Program-made: the position numbers and the translations under genes
The notes under the pieces: generated by a model
Database searches by the model: none
What the model saw: only the letters and a program-made list of their open reading frames with translations
What the model was told of the DNA's origin: nothing
In this document: positions 1 through 5,668 of the stretch, piece by piece
Position numbering within the stretch: position 1 is the stretch's first letter
How the letters are laid out: each line of letters starts with the position of its first letter
Assembly: GCA_964478335.1 (NCBI GenBank)
Contig: CAYZIC010000041.1
Location: forward strand, 1-19,206
Length of the DNA: 19,206 bases
From: CAYZIC01 sp964478335
Lineage (GTDB): Bacteria; Verrucomicrobiota; Kiritimatiellia; RFP12; DVOR01
Reading direction: 5' to 3'

Positions 1-53
1 ATTACTAAAGATTTCTTAGCCTACTGCGACATTTATTGTTGCAATTTACCTGG

Positions 54-98
54 CGCTCTAGAGAGCGTCAATGAGATATCACTCGCAAGCGAGTGATA
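54..98. repeat. Two adjacent perfect short hairpins
   Basis: Positions 54-67 form CGCTCT-ag-AGAGCG. Positions 77-98 form a perfect 10-bp inverted repeat TATCACTCGC-aa-GCGAGTGATA. Neither is followed by a T-run, so they are unlikely to be simple intrinsic terminators. The GCGAG core resembles the arms of palindromes elsewhere in the window (7613-7652, 14305-14320, 16660-16671), which suggests a shared repeat family; that link is inference. Confidence 0.55.
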
Positions 99-103
99 AG
101 GTG

Positions 104-340
104 CGAGGGACGAGGGGCGAGGATCGAGGGAAATGGGCGAAACGGGGTAAATTGATCCACGAATTGCACGAATTGACACGAATCTCAGCCTACGCATTTC
201 TAAACGCAAAGAAGCGAAGAGTAAAAGAAGACGGACTGAGGATGGCGAGGATGAGGCACAGAGCAACTCACCGGGCGAGCGAGCTCGCAGTCAGCGTAGG
301 ACTGCCAGTTATCTCCCGCAGAGAGGCAGAGAGCGCAGAG
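104..340. repeat. Cluster of different short tandem-repeat blocks
   Basis: Several distinct micro-repeats follow one another. Positions 104-131 hold four 7-nt units starting CGAGG. Positions 158-184 hold three CACGAATTG-type units with a 9-10 nt period. Positions 204-220 hold two degenerate CGCAAAG/GCGAAGA units. Positions 238-255 hold two GAGGATG-type 9-mers. Positions 317-340 hold three CGCAGAGAG-type units with an 8-9 nt period. The units differ between blocks but all sit in the 7-10 nt size class. No function is visible. Confidence 0.6.
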
Positions 341-393
341 CTATTGTAGAGCTCAGTATGCTTGGTGCTAGAGGCGGGGCACCTGCCTCTTAG

Positions 394-412
394 TGCCTGA
401 TGCTTGTTGCGG
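394..412. repeat. 19-nt dispersed repeat, copy 1
   Basis: TGCCTGATGCTTGTTGCGG occurs here and again, identically, at 5629-5647, both times in intergenic DNA. An exact 19-mer shared by two unrelated gaps 5.2 kb apart is unlikely by chance and suggests a dispersed repeat family. Confidence 0.6.
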
Positions 413-661
413 CACCTAGGCGCAAAAGGGTCGTAGAGGGGCGATTCGAGAGTTAGCTGACTCTCAATGGGCAGTTTGCGTAGGTCTGCCATAGAGCTAA
501 TATCACAAAGTGAAACGAGTAAGCAAGGGAGCGTAGCGCCTGCAGTGGCGAGGACGAAGGTCGTCTCCCAATTGAGCTTGGACAAGTACGGTGTACTTGA
601 GCGACCGATCCGCAGGCGTCAGGGCGATCAATAAGTGAGTGCTACGGCCGTTGGTGGTCTT

Positions 662-1345
662 TTAATTATAGTATAGGGTGACTGGCAATTGCGAGCCTCG
701 ATCTTTGCCTGCGATGCGGTCGATGATGACTTTGAGGCGAATGGGGGAACTCGTTGTACCCTCCCAGTTTCGACAGGAGTCTAGGCCCCACATGGATATA
801 TCGGATGGGTTTTGCGGTTTATCGGGAAAGATGACTTCTGCTTGATACTCGCAGTTTCCTAGGGGGTAGAGGTTGTGGAGGTTGCCAAAGGCGGCTTCTT
901 TAATGGGGCGAATTGCTTTGGCGATGCCGTCTTTTCCGGTGACGATGGCTGCCCAAGTGATATAGACGGCGGCATCTTTGGATCGTTGTAGGGCTGCATT
1001 AAACCAATAAACAAATTTACCAGGAGTGGTATCGTGGTGCATGAGGAGTAGGACGGTGAAGGGGTCATTGGGGAATTGCGTATGATAGCGGATGGCTTCG
1101 TCGTTTTTATCTTGATAGTCTTCGTGCCATCCAAAGGCAGTTGGGTTATCCCATCGCATTCCCCAGAGGAGCTTGGTGTAGGGATTGGTCAAGGCGTGAT
1201 AGGTCTCTGGGGGATCTTTAGAATAGGTGGTGGCGACAAAAAATGTATTGGCCAGCATGGGGAGTAACTGCCTCGGGCTCACGATTGCAAGCTCGAGGTC
1301 TTTAATAAAGTTATCTTGATTAGACTTGCTTTTTGCAGGTCGCAT
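662..1345 (-). CDS. Hypothetical protein, 227 aa
   Basis: I do not recognise this protein. It is a 227-residue, probably soluble polypeptide rich in aromatic residues (many W, Y and F) with no signal peptide or membrane helix under this start. Visible landmarks are WGMRWDNPTAFGWHEDY (about residues 61-77), HHDTTPGKFVYWF (about 103-115) and MWGLDSCRNWEG near residue 185. The ATG at 1345 has no good Shine-Dalgarno sequence upstream; the next in-frame Met (residue 30) has none either, so the start is uncertain. It is transcribed away from feoA and stands alone. Non-repetitive, balanced composition supports a real gene, but no function can be assigned. Confidence 0.6.
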   Translation of the reverse strand: MRPAKSKSNQDNFIKDLELAIVSPRQLLPMLANTFFVATTYSKDPPETYHALTNPYTKLLWGMRWDNPTAFGWHEDYQDKNDEAIRYHTQFPNDPFTVLLLMHHDTTPGKFVYWFNAALQRSKDAAVYITWAAIVTGKDGIAKAIRPIKEAAFGNLHNLYPLGNCEYQAEVIFPDKPQNPSDISMWGLDSCRNWEGTTSSPIRLKVIIDRIAGKDRGSQLPVTLYYN

Positions 1346-1406
1346 ACCGAATTTAAAGATTTAATCAAGTGCTTTTAATCTAAAATGTCCCTTGCTTAAT
1401 TTAAAT

Positions 1407-1485
1407 GAGTAGGCAGTAGAAAGGGTGTGGCTCTAAGGTCGGCATCTTTGCCTACACCCTATATGCCAAGAGCCGCAGCCTACTC
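1407..1485. repeat. Structured inverted-repeat element with competing stems
   Basis: Three nested stems are visible: an outer GAGTAGGC/GCCTACTC (1407-1414 with 1478-1485), a middle GGCTCT/AGAGCC (1429-1434 with 1469-1474) and an inner GGCAT/ATGCC (1441-1445 with 1463-1467). A fourth pair, AGGGTGT/ACACCCT (1422-1428 with 1454-1460), crosses the middle and inner stems, so it must either compete with them or form a pseudoknot. The element is flanked by direct repeats TCTAAAAT at 1379-1386 and 1492-1499. It may be a structured RNA, or a small non-autonomous mobile repeat with a target duplication. No T-run follows, so a plain terminator is less likely. Confidence 0.55.
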
Positions 1486-1593
1486 CAACATTCTAAAATC
1501 TAGGCAGTGCTGTCGCTTCTGAGTGTTTAAGGGATTAAATTATTGAACGCACGGTGAGACCGTTAATATTATTCACAAATGCTAACATTTCGC

Positions 1594-1621
1594 TTGACAC
1601 AATTCTTCACATCTGTTAACT
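1594..1621 (+). promoter_or_regulatory. Candidate feoA promoter
   Basis: A perfect -35 hexamer TTGACA lies at 1594-1599. The region one 16-17 nt spacer away has only a weak -10 match (TTAACT at 1616-1621). The palindrome AAATG-ctaa-CATTT at 1577-1590 sits directly upstream and could be an operator. Ferrous-iron genes are commonly Fur-controlled, but no clear Fur box was recognised. Confidence 0.35.
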
Positions 1622-1652
1622 TCCCTCCATTACAGATCCATTTTACCCTAAT

Positions 1653-1660
1653 AAGAAAGG
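1653..1660 (+). promoter_or_regulatory. feoA ribosome binding site
   Basis: AAGAAAGG lies 8 nt before the ATG at 1669. This favours that start over an upstream in-frame ATG at 1579, which lies ahead of the candidate -35 box and would add 30 residues unlike FeoA. Confidence 0.7.
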
Positions 1661-1668
1661 TTTTCATC

Positions 1669-1947
1669 ATGAGCATCGAAACAATGAAACGAGGCGATAC
1701 AGCGATTGTGAGTGGCTATTGTACAACCCTGTCGAGTTATCGTTCAAAGCTTTTAGCCTTAGGATTTACGCGCGGCGTAAAAATCCAACTCGTCGGAGTT
1801 GCACCGATGGGAGACCCCATCTGCTTGCGGTTGCGTGGATTTGAAGTTTCTCTCCGCCGAGAAGAGGCTAAGGCGCTTTTAGTTGATAAAATGCAAACCT
1901 GCTGTGGCAACTGTGCGACCTGTCATTGCGGTAAAGGAGAGCACTAA
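1669..1947 (+). CDS. feoA: FeoA-family ferrous iron transport protein with Cys-rich tail
   Basis: This is a 92-residue protein with the SH3-like FeoA fold. FeoA proteins are small cytoplasmic partners of the FeoB iron permease. The pattern GDTAIVSGY (9-17), KLLALGFTRGVKIQLVGVAPMGDP (27-50) and ICLRLRGFEVSLRREEA is typical of the family. Past the usual end of the domain there is a short tail with five cysteines (C78, C79, C82, C85, C87; CCGNCATCHC). It could bind a metal or an iron-sulfur cluster, or stand in for the FeoC-type accessory protein, which is not encoded nearby; this is inference. The stop lies 1 nt before the feoB start, so the two are co-transcribed. An AAGAAAGG ribosome binding site supports the start. 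Confidence 0.88.
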   Translation: MSIETMKRGDTAIVSGYCTTLSSYRSKLLALGFTRGVKIQLVGVAPMGDPICLRLRGFEVSLRREEAKALLVDKMQTCCGNCATCHCGKGEH

Positions 1948-1948
1948 T

Positions 1949-4078
1949 ATGAAGTTTATCCTTGTAGGCAATCCCAATACGGGCAAGTCAACCTTTTTTA
2001 ACCGCTGGACAGGGCTCAAGCAGACGTGTGGTAATTGGCCTGGAGTCACAGTCGAGAAGCACATAGGGCAAACGTCCTGTGGCGAAGTGGTCGATCTGCC
2101 AGGGATCTATTCGCTGCACGCCGTCAGCGAAGATGAAAAGGTCGCTACGCAAGTGACTTTTGCTCGCGAGTACGATTGTATCATCAATGTCGTTGATGCT
2201 GTCAATTTAGAACGCAACCTCTATCTAAGCCTTGCGCTAAGTGAGCTCAACAAGCCGATGATCATTGTCTTAACCATGGTCGATTTGGTGACCGCACAGG
2301 GGCGTAGTGTTAATTGGCCAGAATTAAGTAAGCGCTTTGGTGTCAGTATCGTCGATGGCCGAGATATCGTCGCACTCGAGCAAGCAATCACCCATCTATC
2401 CGAGCATCCCAGCCAGCCTTGTTGCCTCAATTGCCAGCGCGCCCACATTGACTACCCTCCATCGATTGAGCGCGCCCTCCAACAAGTCAGTCGCGAAGGT
2501 GAGCCAGAAGAATGCTCAATTCTGCGTCTTGAGGGTATTCTACCAGGTGGCGAATCAGTAATCAGTGCCTTTGAGGCATCCCAAGGCGTTTCTCCTGACG
2601 TATTGATTTCTGATGCTCGCTATGCCACCATTTACACGTTAGTAGATGGGCTCTTAGAGCAATCGAGCCAAACGCACGGGCACTTTAGCTCGCTGATTGA
2701 TCGAGTCGTACTTAACCGCTGGCTAGGTCTGCCGATCTTTCTACTCATCATGTACGCTCTATTTTGGTTCACTCAAATCATTGGCGGAGCCTTTATTGAC
2801 TTCTTTGATTTAGCGGGCAGCGCCCTCTTTGTAACAGCTCCCTTAAAAGCACTCGCCTATTGTCATGCGCCGGACTGGCTAAACTTGTTGGTCTCGGGTC
2901 TGGGCACGGGCTTGCAAACGGTTGCGACATTTGTACCTCCGGTCTTCTTTATCTTTTTAGGATTGTCAATTCTTGAGGACTCTGGCTACATGGCTCGAGC
3001 GGCTTATGTCATGGATCGCATCATGCGATTCTTAGGATTGCCAGGCGGCGCATTTGTGCCAATGTTGGTCGGATTTGGGTGCTCAGTACCTGCCATCATG
3101 GCCACACGCACACTATCCAGTCGCCGCGACCGCATCCGAGCGATCTTTTTGGTTCCCTTTATGTCATGTGGGGCTCGATTACCAGTCTATGCTCTTTTTG
3201 GGGCAGCCTTTTTTGGGGCACAATCGGGGTTGGCGGTATTCATGATCTATTTTATTGGGATTTTACTGGCAATTGGTACAGGCTTACTCCTTAAGTACAC
3301 CCTATTGCCAGGACAACCATCCGCCTTTATTATGGAGCTACCGCTTTACCATCGCCCCAGCATCAAAGCGATCATGACCACGACCTGGGAACGTTTACGC
3401 AACTTCGTACTTCGTGCTGGTCAAGTCATCACCATCATGGTCTTACTCCTCAGTCTGTGTGAAAAAATCCCCGTATCCAATGATCGCACCTTGGTTACCG
3501 CAGTGGGTCAAAGCATCACCCCAGTCTTTTCACCCATGGGTGTCGAGACAGAGAACTGGCAAGCATCTGTTGCCTTGGTCATGGGACTTTTTGCAAAAGA
3601 AGCCGTCGTCGGCTCCCTCCAATCGCTCTATGCACAAGAAGCTCAAGCACAAGACGACACCAGCGAATCAGAAAGCGTCACCGAGACGCTGATGGAAGCA
3701 TGCAAAACGCTCCCCACCAACCTCGCAACGATCATTGGCATAACCAATGCAGACGAAGAGGGCGAGGACAATGGTACACTCGAGCAGCTCCGCAAAAAGT
3801 TTACCAAGGGTCCCCACCAAGCCTTTGCCTACTTGCTCTTTATCTTGCTCTATGTCCCCTGCCTTGCTGCGGTTGGTACAATTGCCAAAGAGATCGGCGC
3901 TCGCTATACGGTCATCCTCTCTGTCTACCTCACGGTGCTGGGATGGAGCGTCGCCACGCTCTACTATCAAATCGCGGTGATGCATTCTCCGCTGTGGCTT
4001 GCAGTCTCCAGCGCCTGCCTGCTGATTATGGGACTTGGACTCAAGATCCTTGGTAGTCAATCGCCAAGACTGGCGTGA
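1949..4078 (+). CDS. feoB: FeoB ferrous iron permease
   Basis: This 709-residue protein imports Fe2+ across the inner membrane. The N-terminal G domain shows G1 GNPNTGKST (7-15), the switch region GNWPGVTVE (28-36) and G3 DLPG (49-52). The expected G4 NxxD is TMVD (109-112), and G5 is not clear. The membrane domain (about 255-705) has two Gate-type halves with the conserved GCSVPAIMATR (C378), SCGARLPVY (C407), FAKEAVVGSL (549-558) and YVPCLAAVGTIAKE (C638). Length is normal for FeoB. The start at 1949 is chosen because AAGGAGA ends 8 nt upstream and the G1 motif then lies at the canonical distance; an earlier overlapping start at 1883 would add 22 non-homologous residues. It is translationally close to feoA. 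Identity is secure; only the nucleotide-specificity motif is unusual. Confidence 0.95.
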   Translation: MKFILVGNPNTGKSTFFNRWTGLKQTCGNWPGVTVEKHIGQTSCGEVVDLPGIYSLHAVSEDEKVATQVTFAREYDCIINVVDAVNLERNLYLSLALSELNKPMIIVLTMVDLVTAQGRSVNWPELSKRFGVSIVDGRDIVALEQAITHLSEHPSQPCCLNCQRAHIDYPPSIERALQQVSREGEPEECSILRLEGILPGGESVISAFEASQGVSPDVLISDARYATIYTLVDGLLEQSSQTHGHFSSLIDRVVLNRWLGLPIFLLIMYALFWFTQIIGGAFIDFFDLAGSALFVTAPLKALAYCHAPDWLNLLVSGLGTGLQTVATFVPPVFFIFLGLSILEDSGYMARAAYVMDRIMRFLGLPGGAFVPMLVGFGCSVPAIMATRTLSSRRDRIRAIFLVPFMSCGARLPVYALFGAAFFGAQSGLAVFMIYFIGILLAIGTGLLLKYTLLPGQPSAFIMELPLYHRPSIKAIMTTTWERLRNFVLRAGQVITIMVLLLSLCEKIPVSNDRTLVTAVGQSITPVFSPMGVETENWQASVALVMGLFAKEAVVGSLQSLYAQEAQAQDDTSESESVTETLMEACKTLPTNLATIIGITNADEEGEDNGTLEQLRKKFTKGPHQAFAYLLFILLYVPCLAAVGTIAKEIGARYTVILSVYLTVLGWSVATLYYQIAVMHSPLWLAVSSACLLIMGLGLKILGSQSPRLA

Positions 4079-4130
4079 GCACTCATGGAATAAAAGGAAG
4101 CGTTTTGAGGAGGTAGCCCTCAATTGCCTA

Positions 4131-4159
4131 TTGACAAGGCTCACAGAGTATGATATCGT
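4131..4159 (+). promoter_or_regulatory. Candidate promoter of the metal permease
   Basis: TTGACA (4131-4136) is followed after exactly 17 nt by TATCGT (4154-4159), which is preceded by TGA, giving an extended -10. The -10 lies inside an imperfect palindrome GTATGATATCGTAC (4148-4161). This suggests the permease can be transcribed apart from feoAB, possibly under a metal-sensing regulator; that is inference. A 6-bp hairpin TTGAGG/CCTCAA (4105-4123) just upstream has no T-run. Confidence 0.5.
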
Positions 4160-4187
4160 ACCTATTACATGAAAGGAACACTGTAAT

Positions 4188-5351
4188 ATGCCAACAATCA
4201 CATTATTAGATGCCCTGTGGACCACAACTTGCCGAATGGCACCTTGGCTCTTGATGGGCTTTATCTTTGCGGGCATCCTCAAACGCTTCGTCTCACCTCA
4301 ATGGGTTACCCGTCACCTTGGTCGAGCAAGTGGACGGTGGGCGATCCTCAAAGCAGTCCTACTGGGAGTCCCCCTACCCCTGTGTAGCTGTGGCGTACTG
4401 CCTCTGGCTGCTGGCCTCAAAGATTCTGGCGCAAGCAAGGGGGCGACATCGGCTTTTTTGATTAGCACACCCCAAACAGGTCTAGACTCCTTTTTTGCGA
4501 CCTATGCACTCATGGGCTGGGTCTTTGCCATTGCTCGGCCTCTGATTGCCCTCATGACGGGTGTCGTCGGCGGAATTTGCGTCGACCAATTTGACCGTGA
4601 CGATGCCACCCCTACTCCCCCGCCTACATCGCCCAAAAAGAGCTGCTGCCATGCAGAAGCCCCTCAACCAGCGCCCAAGAGCTGCTGCTGTAGCAAAAAG
4701 CCTGAGCCAAGCCCCGAGCCCAAGAGCTGTTGTGCGCACCACGACACGCCGCACCCACCAGCGCAAGCAAGTTGCTGTGCCGATACTCACGCCCGACCAC
4801 CAGCGCACAATCCTATTGTAGCGATCTTAACCGACAGCTACACACTCTTTAGAAGCGTTTCTCGGGCGCTTGCTGTGGGGCTATTACTCTCAGCTTTGAT
4901 CTTTTATTTAGTCCCAGACAATGCCTTGTCCAACTACCAATTTCTTGCGAGTGACTGGGTGATGATGCCTTTGATGCTTTTGATCGGCATGCCTCTTTAC
5001 GTCTGCAGCACGGGGAGTATTCCCGTGGTCGTGGCCCTCATCGCCAAGGGATTAAGCCCGGGTGCGGGGTTGGTCTTTTTGATGGTTGGCCCAGCTATGA
5101 ATGCCGCCTCTCTAACGGTCTTAGGGCAACTATTAGGCAAACGCAGCCTTGCGATCTACTTATCGGTCTTATCTATTGGTGCGCTACTTGCAGGCATTGC
5201 CCTCAACCTACTCCATGCTCACGCAGCAATCGTCCTCCCCAATCAGCTCATGGCCTGTCATCCCGAAAGCCTCACCCTACTCAGTCAAATCGCAGGTGCA
5301 ACGCTGATCGTGCTCTTGATCAGTGCCATCTTTTGGCGGCCCCGCCACTAG
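4188..5351 (+). CDS. SO_0444-type (PF03773) metal efflux permease with Cys/His-rich loop
   Basis: This is a 387-residue multi-pass membrane protein of the DUF318/ArsP-like permease superfamily. Two repeats of the hallmark are present: PLPLCSCGVLPLAAG (62-76) and GMPLYVCSTGSIPVVVALI (267-285). Between the two membrane halves lies a loop (about 136-208) with four blocks (SCCHAE, SCCCSKK, SCCAHHD, SCCADTH), nine cysteines and six histidines in a Pro-rich background. That organisation matches the SO_0444 group of Cu/Zn efflux transporters, so export of a soft metal is the likely role; the metal itself cannot be read from the sequence. An AAGGA ribosome binding site lies 10 nt upstream of the ATG. 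It follows feoB by 109 nt and has its own candidate promoter. Confidence 0.8.
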   Translation: MPTITLLDALWTTTCRMAPWLLMGFIFAGILKRFVSPQWVTRHLGRASGRWAILKAVLLGVPLPLCSCGVLPLAAGLKDSGASKGATSAFLISTPQTGLDSFFATYALMGWVFAIARPLIALMTGVVGGICVDQFDRDDATPTPPPTSPKKSCCHAEAPQPAPKSCCCSKKPEPSPEPKSCCAHHDTPHPPAQASCCADTHARPPAHNPIVAILTDSYTLFRSVSRALAVGLLLSALIFYLVPDNALSNYQFLASDWVMMPLMLLIGMPLYVCSTGSIPVVVALIAKGLSPGAGLVFLMVGPAMNAASLTVLGQLLGKRSLAIYLSVLSIGALLAGIALNLLHAHAAIVLPNQLMACHPESLTLLSQIAGATLIVLLISAIFWRPRH

Positions 5352-5463
5352 GAGCTCGCCGTATCAATCCAGCGGCAAACTTGATTGCCTCAAGCGAGCT
5401 AAAAAGCACCCCTCTATCTGATCTCAAAAATTTCCCCGTACTAAATTTAGCACAGTGAGACAA

Positions 5464-5544
5464 ATGCCTGGCATTGCCGCTTTTTGGAACGAGGCCATGA
5501 AGGGTGTTTCGCGGACCTTGCGCCAGTATGACAACCAGGTCTGA
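5464..5544 (+). CDS. Possible 26-residue small protein (tentative)
   Basis: ATG at 5464 opens a 26-codon frame ending at TGA 5542-5544: MPGIAAFWNEAMKGVSR, then a basic/polar end TLRQYDNQV. The peptide would be amphipathic, and the frame ends 8 nt before the terminator hairpin at 5553. The upstream GTGAG is only a weak ribosome binding site. It could equally be a chance frame or the 3' remnant of a lost gene, since the frame is open back to a stop at 5419-5421. I do not recognise any family. Confidence 0.22.
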   Translation: MPGIAAFWNEAMKGVSRTLRQYDNQV

Positions 5545-5552
5545 CGCACCTA

Positions 5553-5592
5553 AAAAGTCTCAATATGGCAAATTTGACATATTGAGACTTTT
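5553..5592. terminator. Bidirectional intrinsic terminator
   Basis: A perfect 15-bp inverted repeat AAAAGTCTCAATATG/CATATTGAGACTTTT (5553-5567 with 5578-5592), plus an inner CAAA/TTTG, gives a long stem with A-run and T-run ends on both strands. It lies between the converging permease and sulfatase genes and can stop transcription from either side. Confidence 0.85.
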
Positions 5593-5628
5593 CCATCCCT
5601 ATTGCAGGAGCGTCAGCGACCTGCTTGA

Positions 5629-5664
5629 TGCCTGATGCTTGTTGCGGGCGAGCACAGCGAGCCC
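5629..5664. repeat. 19-nt dispersed repeat copy 2 joined to a GGGCGAGC-type imperfect palindrome
   Basis: Positions 5629-5647 repeat 394-412 exactly. The adjoining GGGCGAGC-aca-GCGAGCCC (5646-5664) is an imperfect relative of the GG..CC palindromes at 7613-7652 and 14184-14403. It ends 4 nt from the sulfatase stop codon (minus strand, 5669-5671). Confidence 0.5.
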
Positions 5665-5668
5665 CTGA

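Larger units (their letters stand above)
1..661. other. Intergenic region without a supported gene
   Basis: No reading frame here looks like a real protein: the open frames are Arg/Ser-rich translations of repeats and lack a credible start context. The stretch holds two short hairpins (54-98), four blocks of short tandem repeats (104-340), a 6-bp hairpin at 370-390 (AGAGGC/GCCTCT), one copy of a 19-nt dispersed repeat (394-412), and a perfect 7-bp hairpin with a 3-nt loop at 583-599 (CAAGTAC/GTACTTG). It lies downstream of the minus-strand gene that ends at 662 and may reach the neighbouring gene outside the window. Confidence 0.6.
1346..1668. other. Divergent intergenic region upstream of feoA
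   Basis: This gap separates the minus-strand hypothetical gene from feoA. It contains the structured inverted-repeat element at 1407-1485, a short palindrome AAATG-ctaa-CATTT (1577-1590), a candidate sigma70-type promoter (1594-1621) and the feoA ribosome binding site. No small protein with a convincing start was found. Confidence 0.6.
5352..5668. other. Convergent intergenic region between permease and sulfatase
   Basis: This gap holds a 7-bp inverted repeat AGCTCGC/GCGAGCT (5353-5359 with 5394-5400), a possible 26-codon reading frame (5464-5544), a strong bidirectional terminator (5553-5592), and the second copy of the 19-nt dispersed repeat joined to a GGGCGAGC-type imperfect palindrome (5629-5664). 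Confidence 0.6.

Noticed and set aside
71..585. Open frames 71-349 (+) and 268-585 (-)
   Set aside because: Their residues are translations of the short tandem repeats and hairpins; starts lack ribosome binding sites and composition is not protein-like.
583..599. Terminator for the hypothetical gene ending at 662
   Set aside because: The 7-bp hairpin is perfect but has no T-run on the minus strand and lies more than 60 nt past the stop.
1577..1590. Fur box upstream of feoA
   Set aside because: The AT-rich palindrome AAATG-ctaa-CATTT does not match the Fur consensus well enough; it is kept only as a possible operator.
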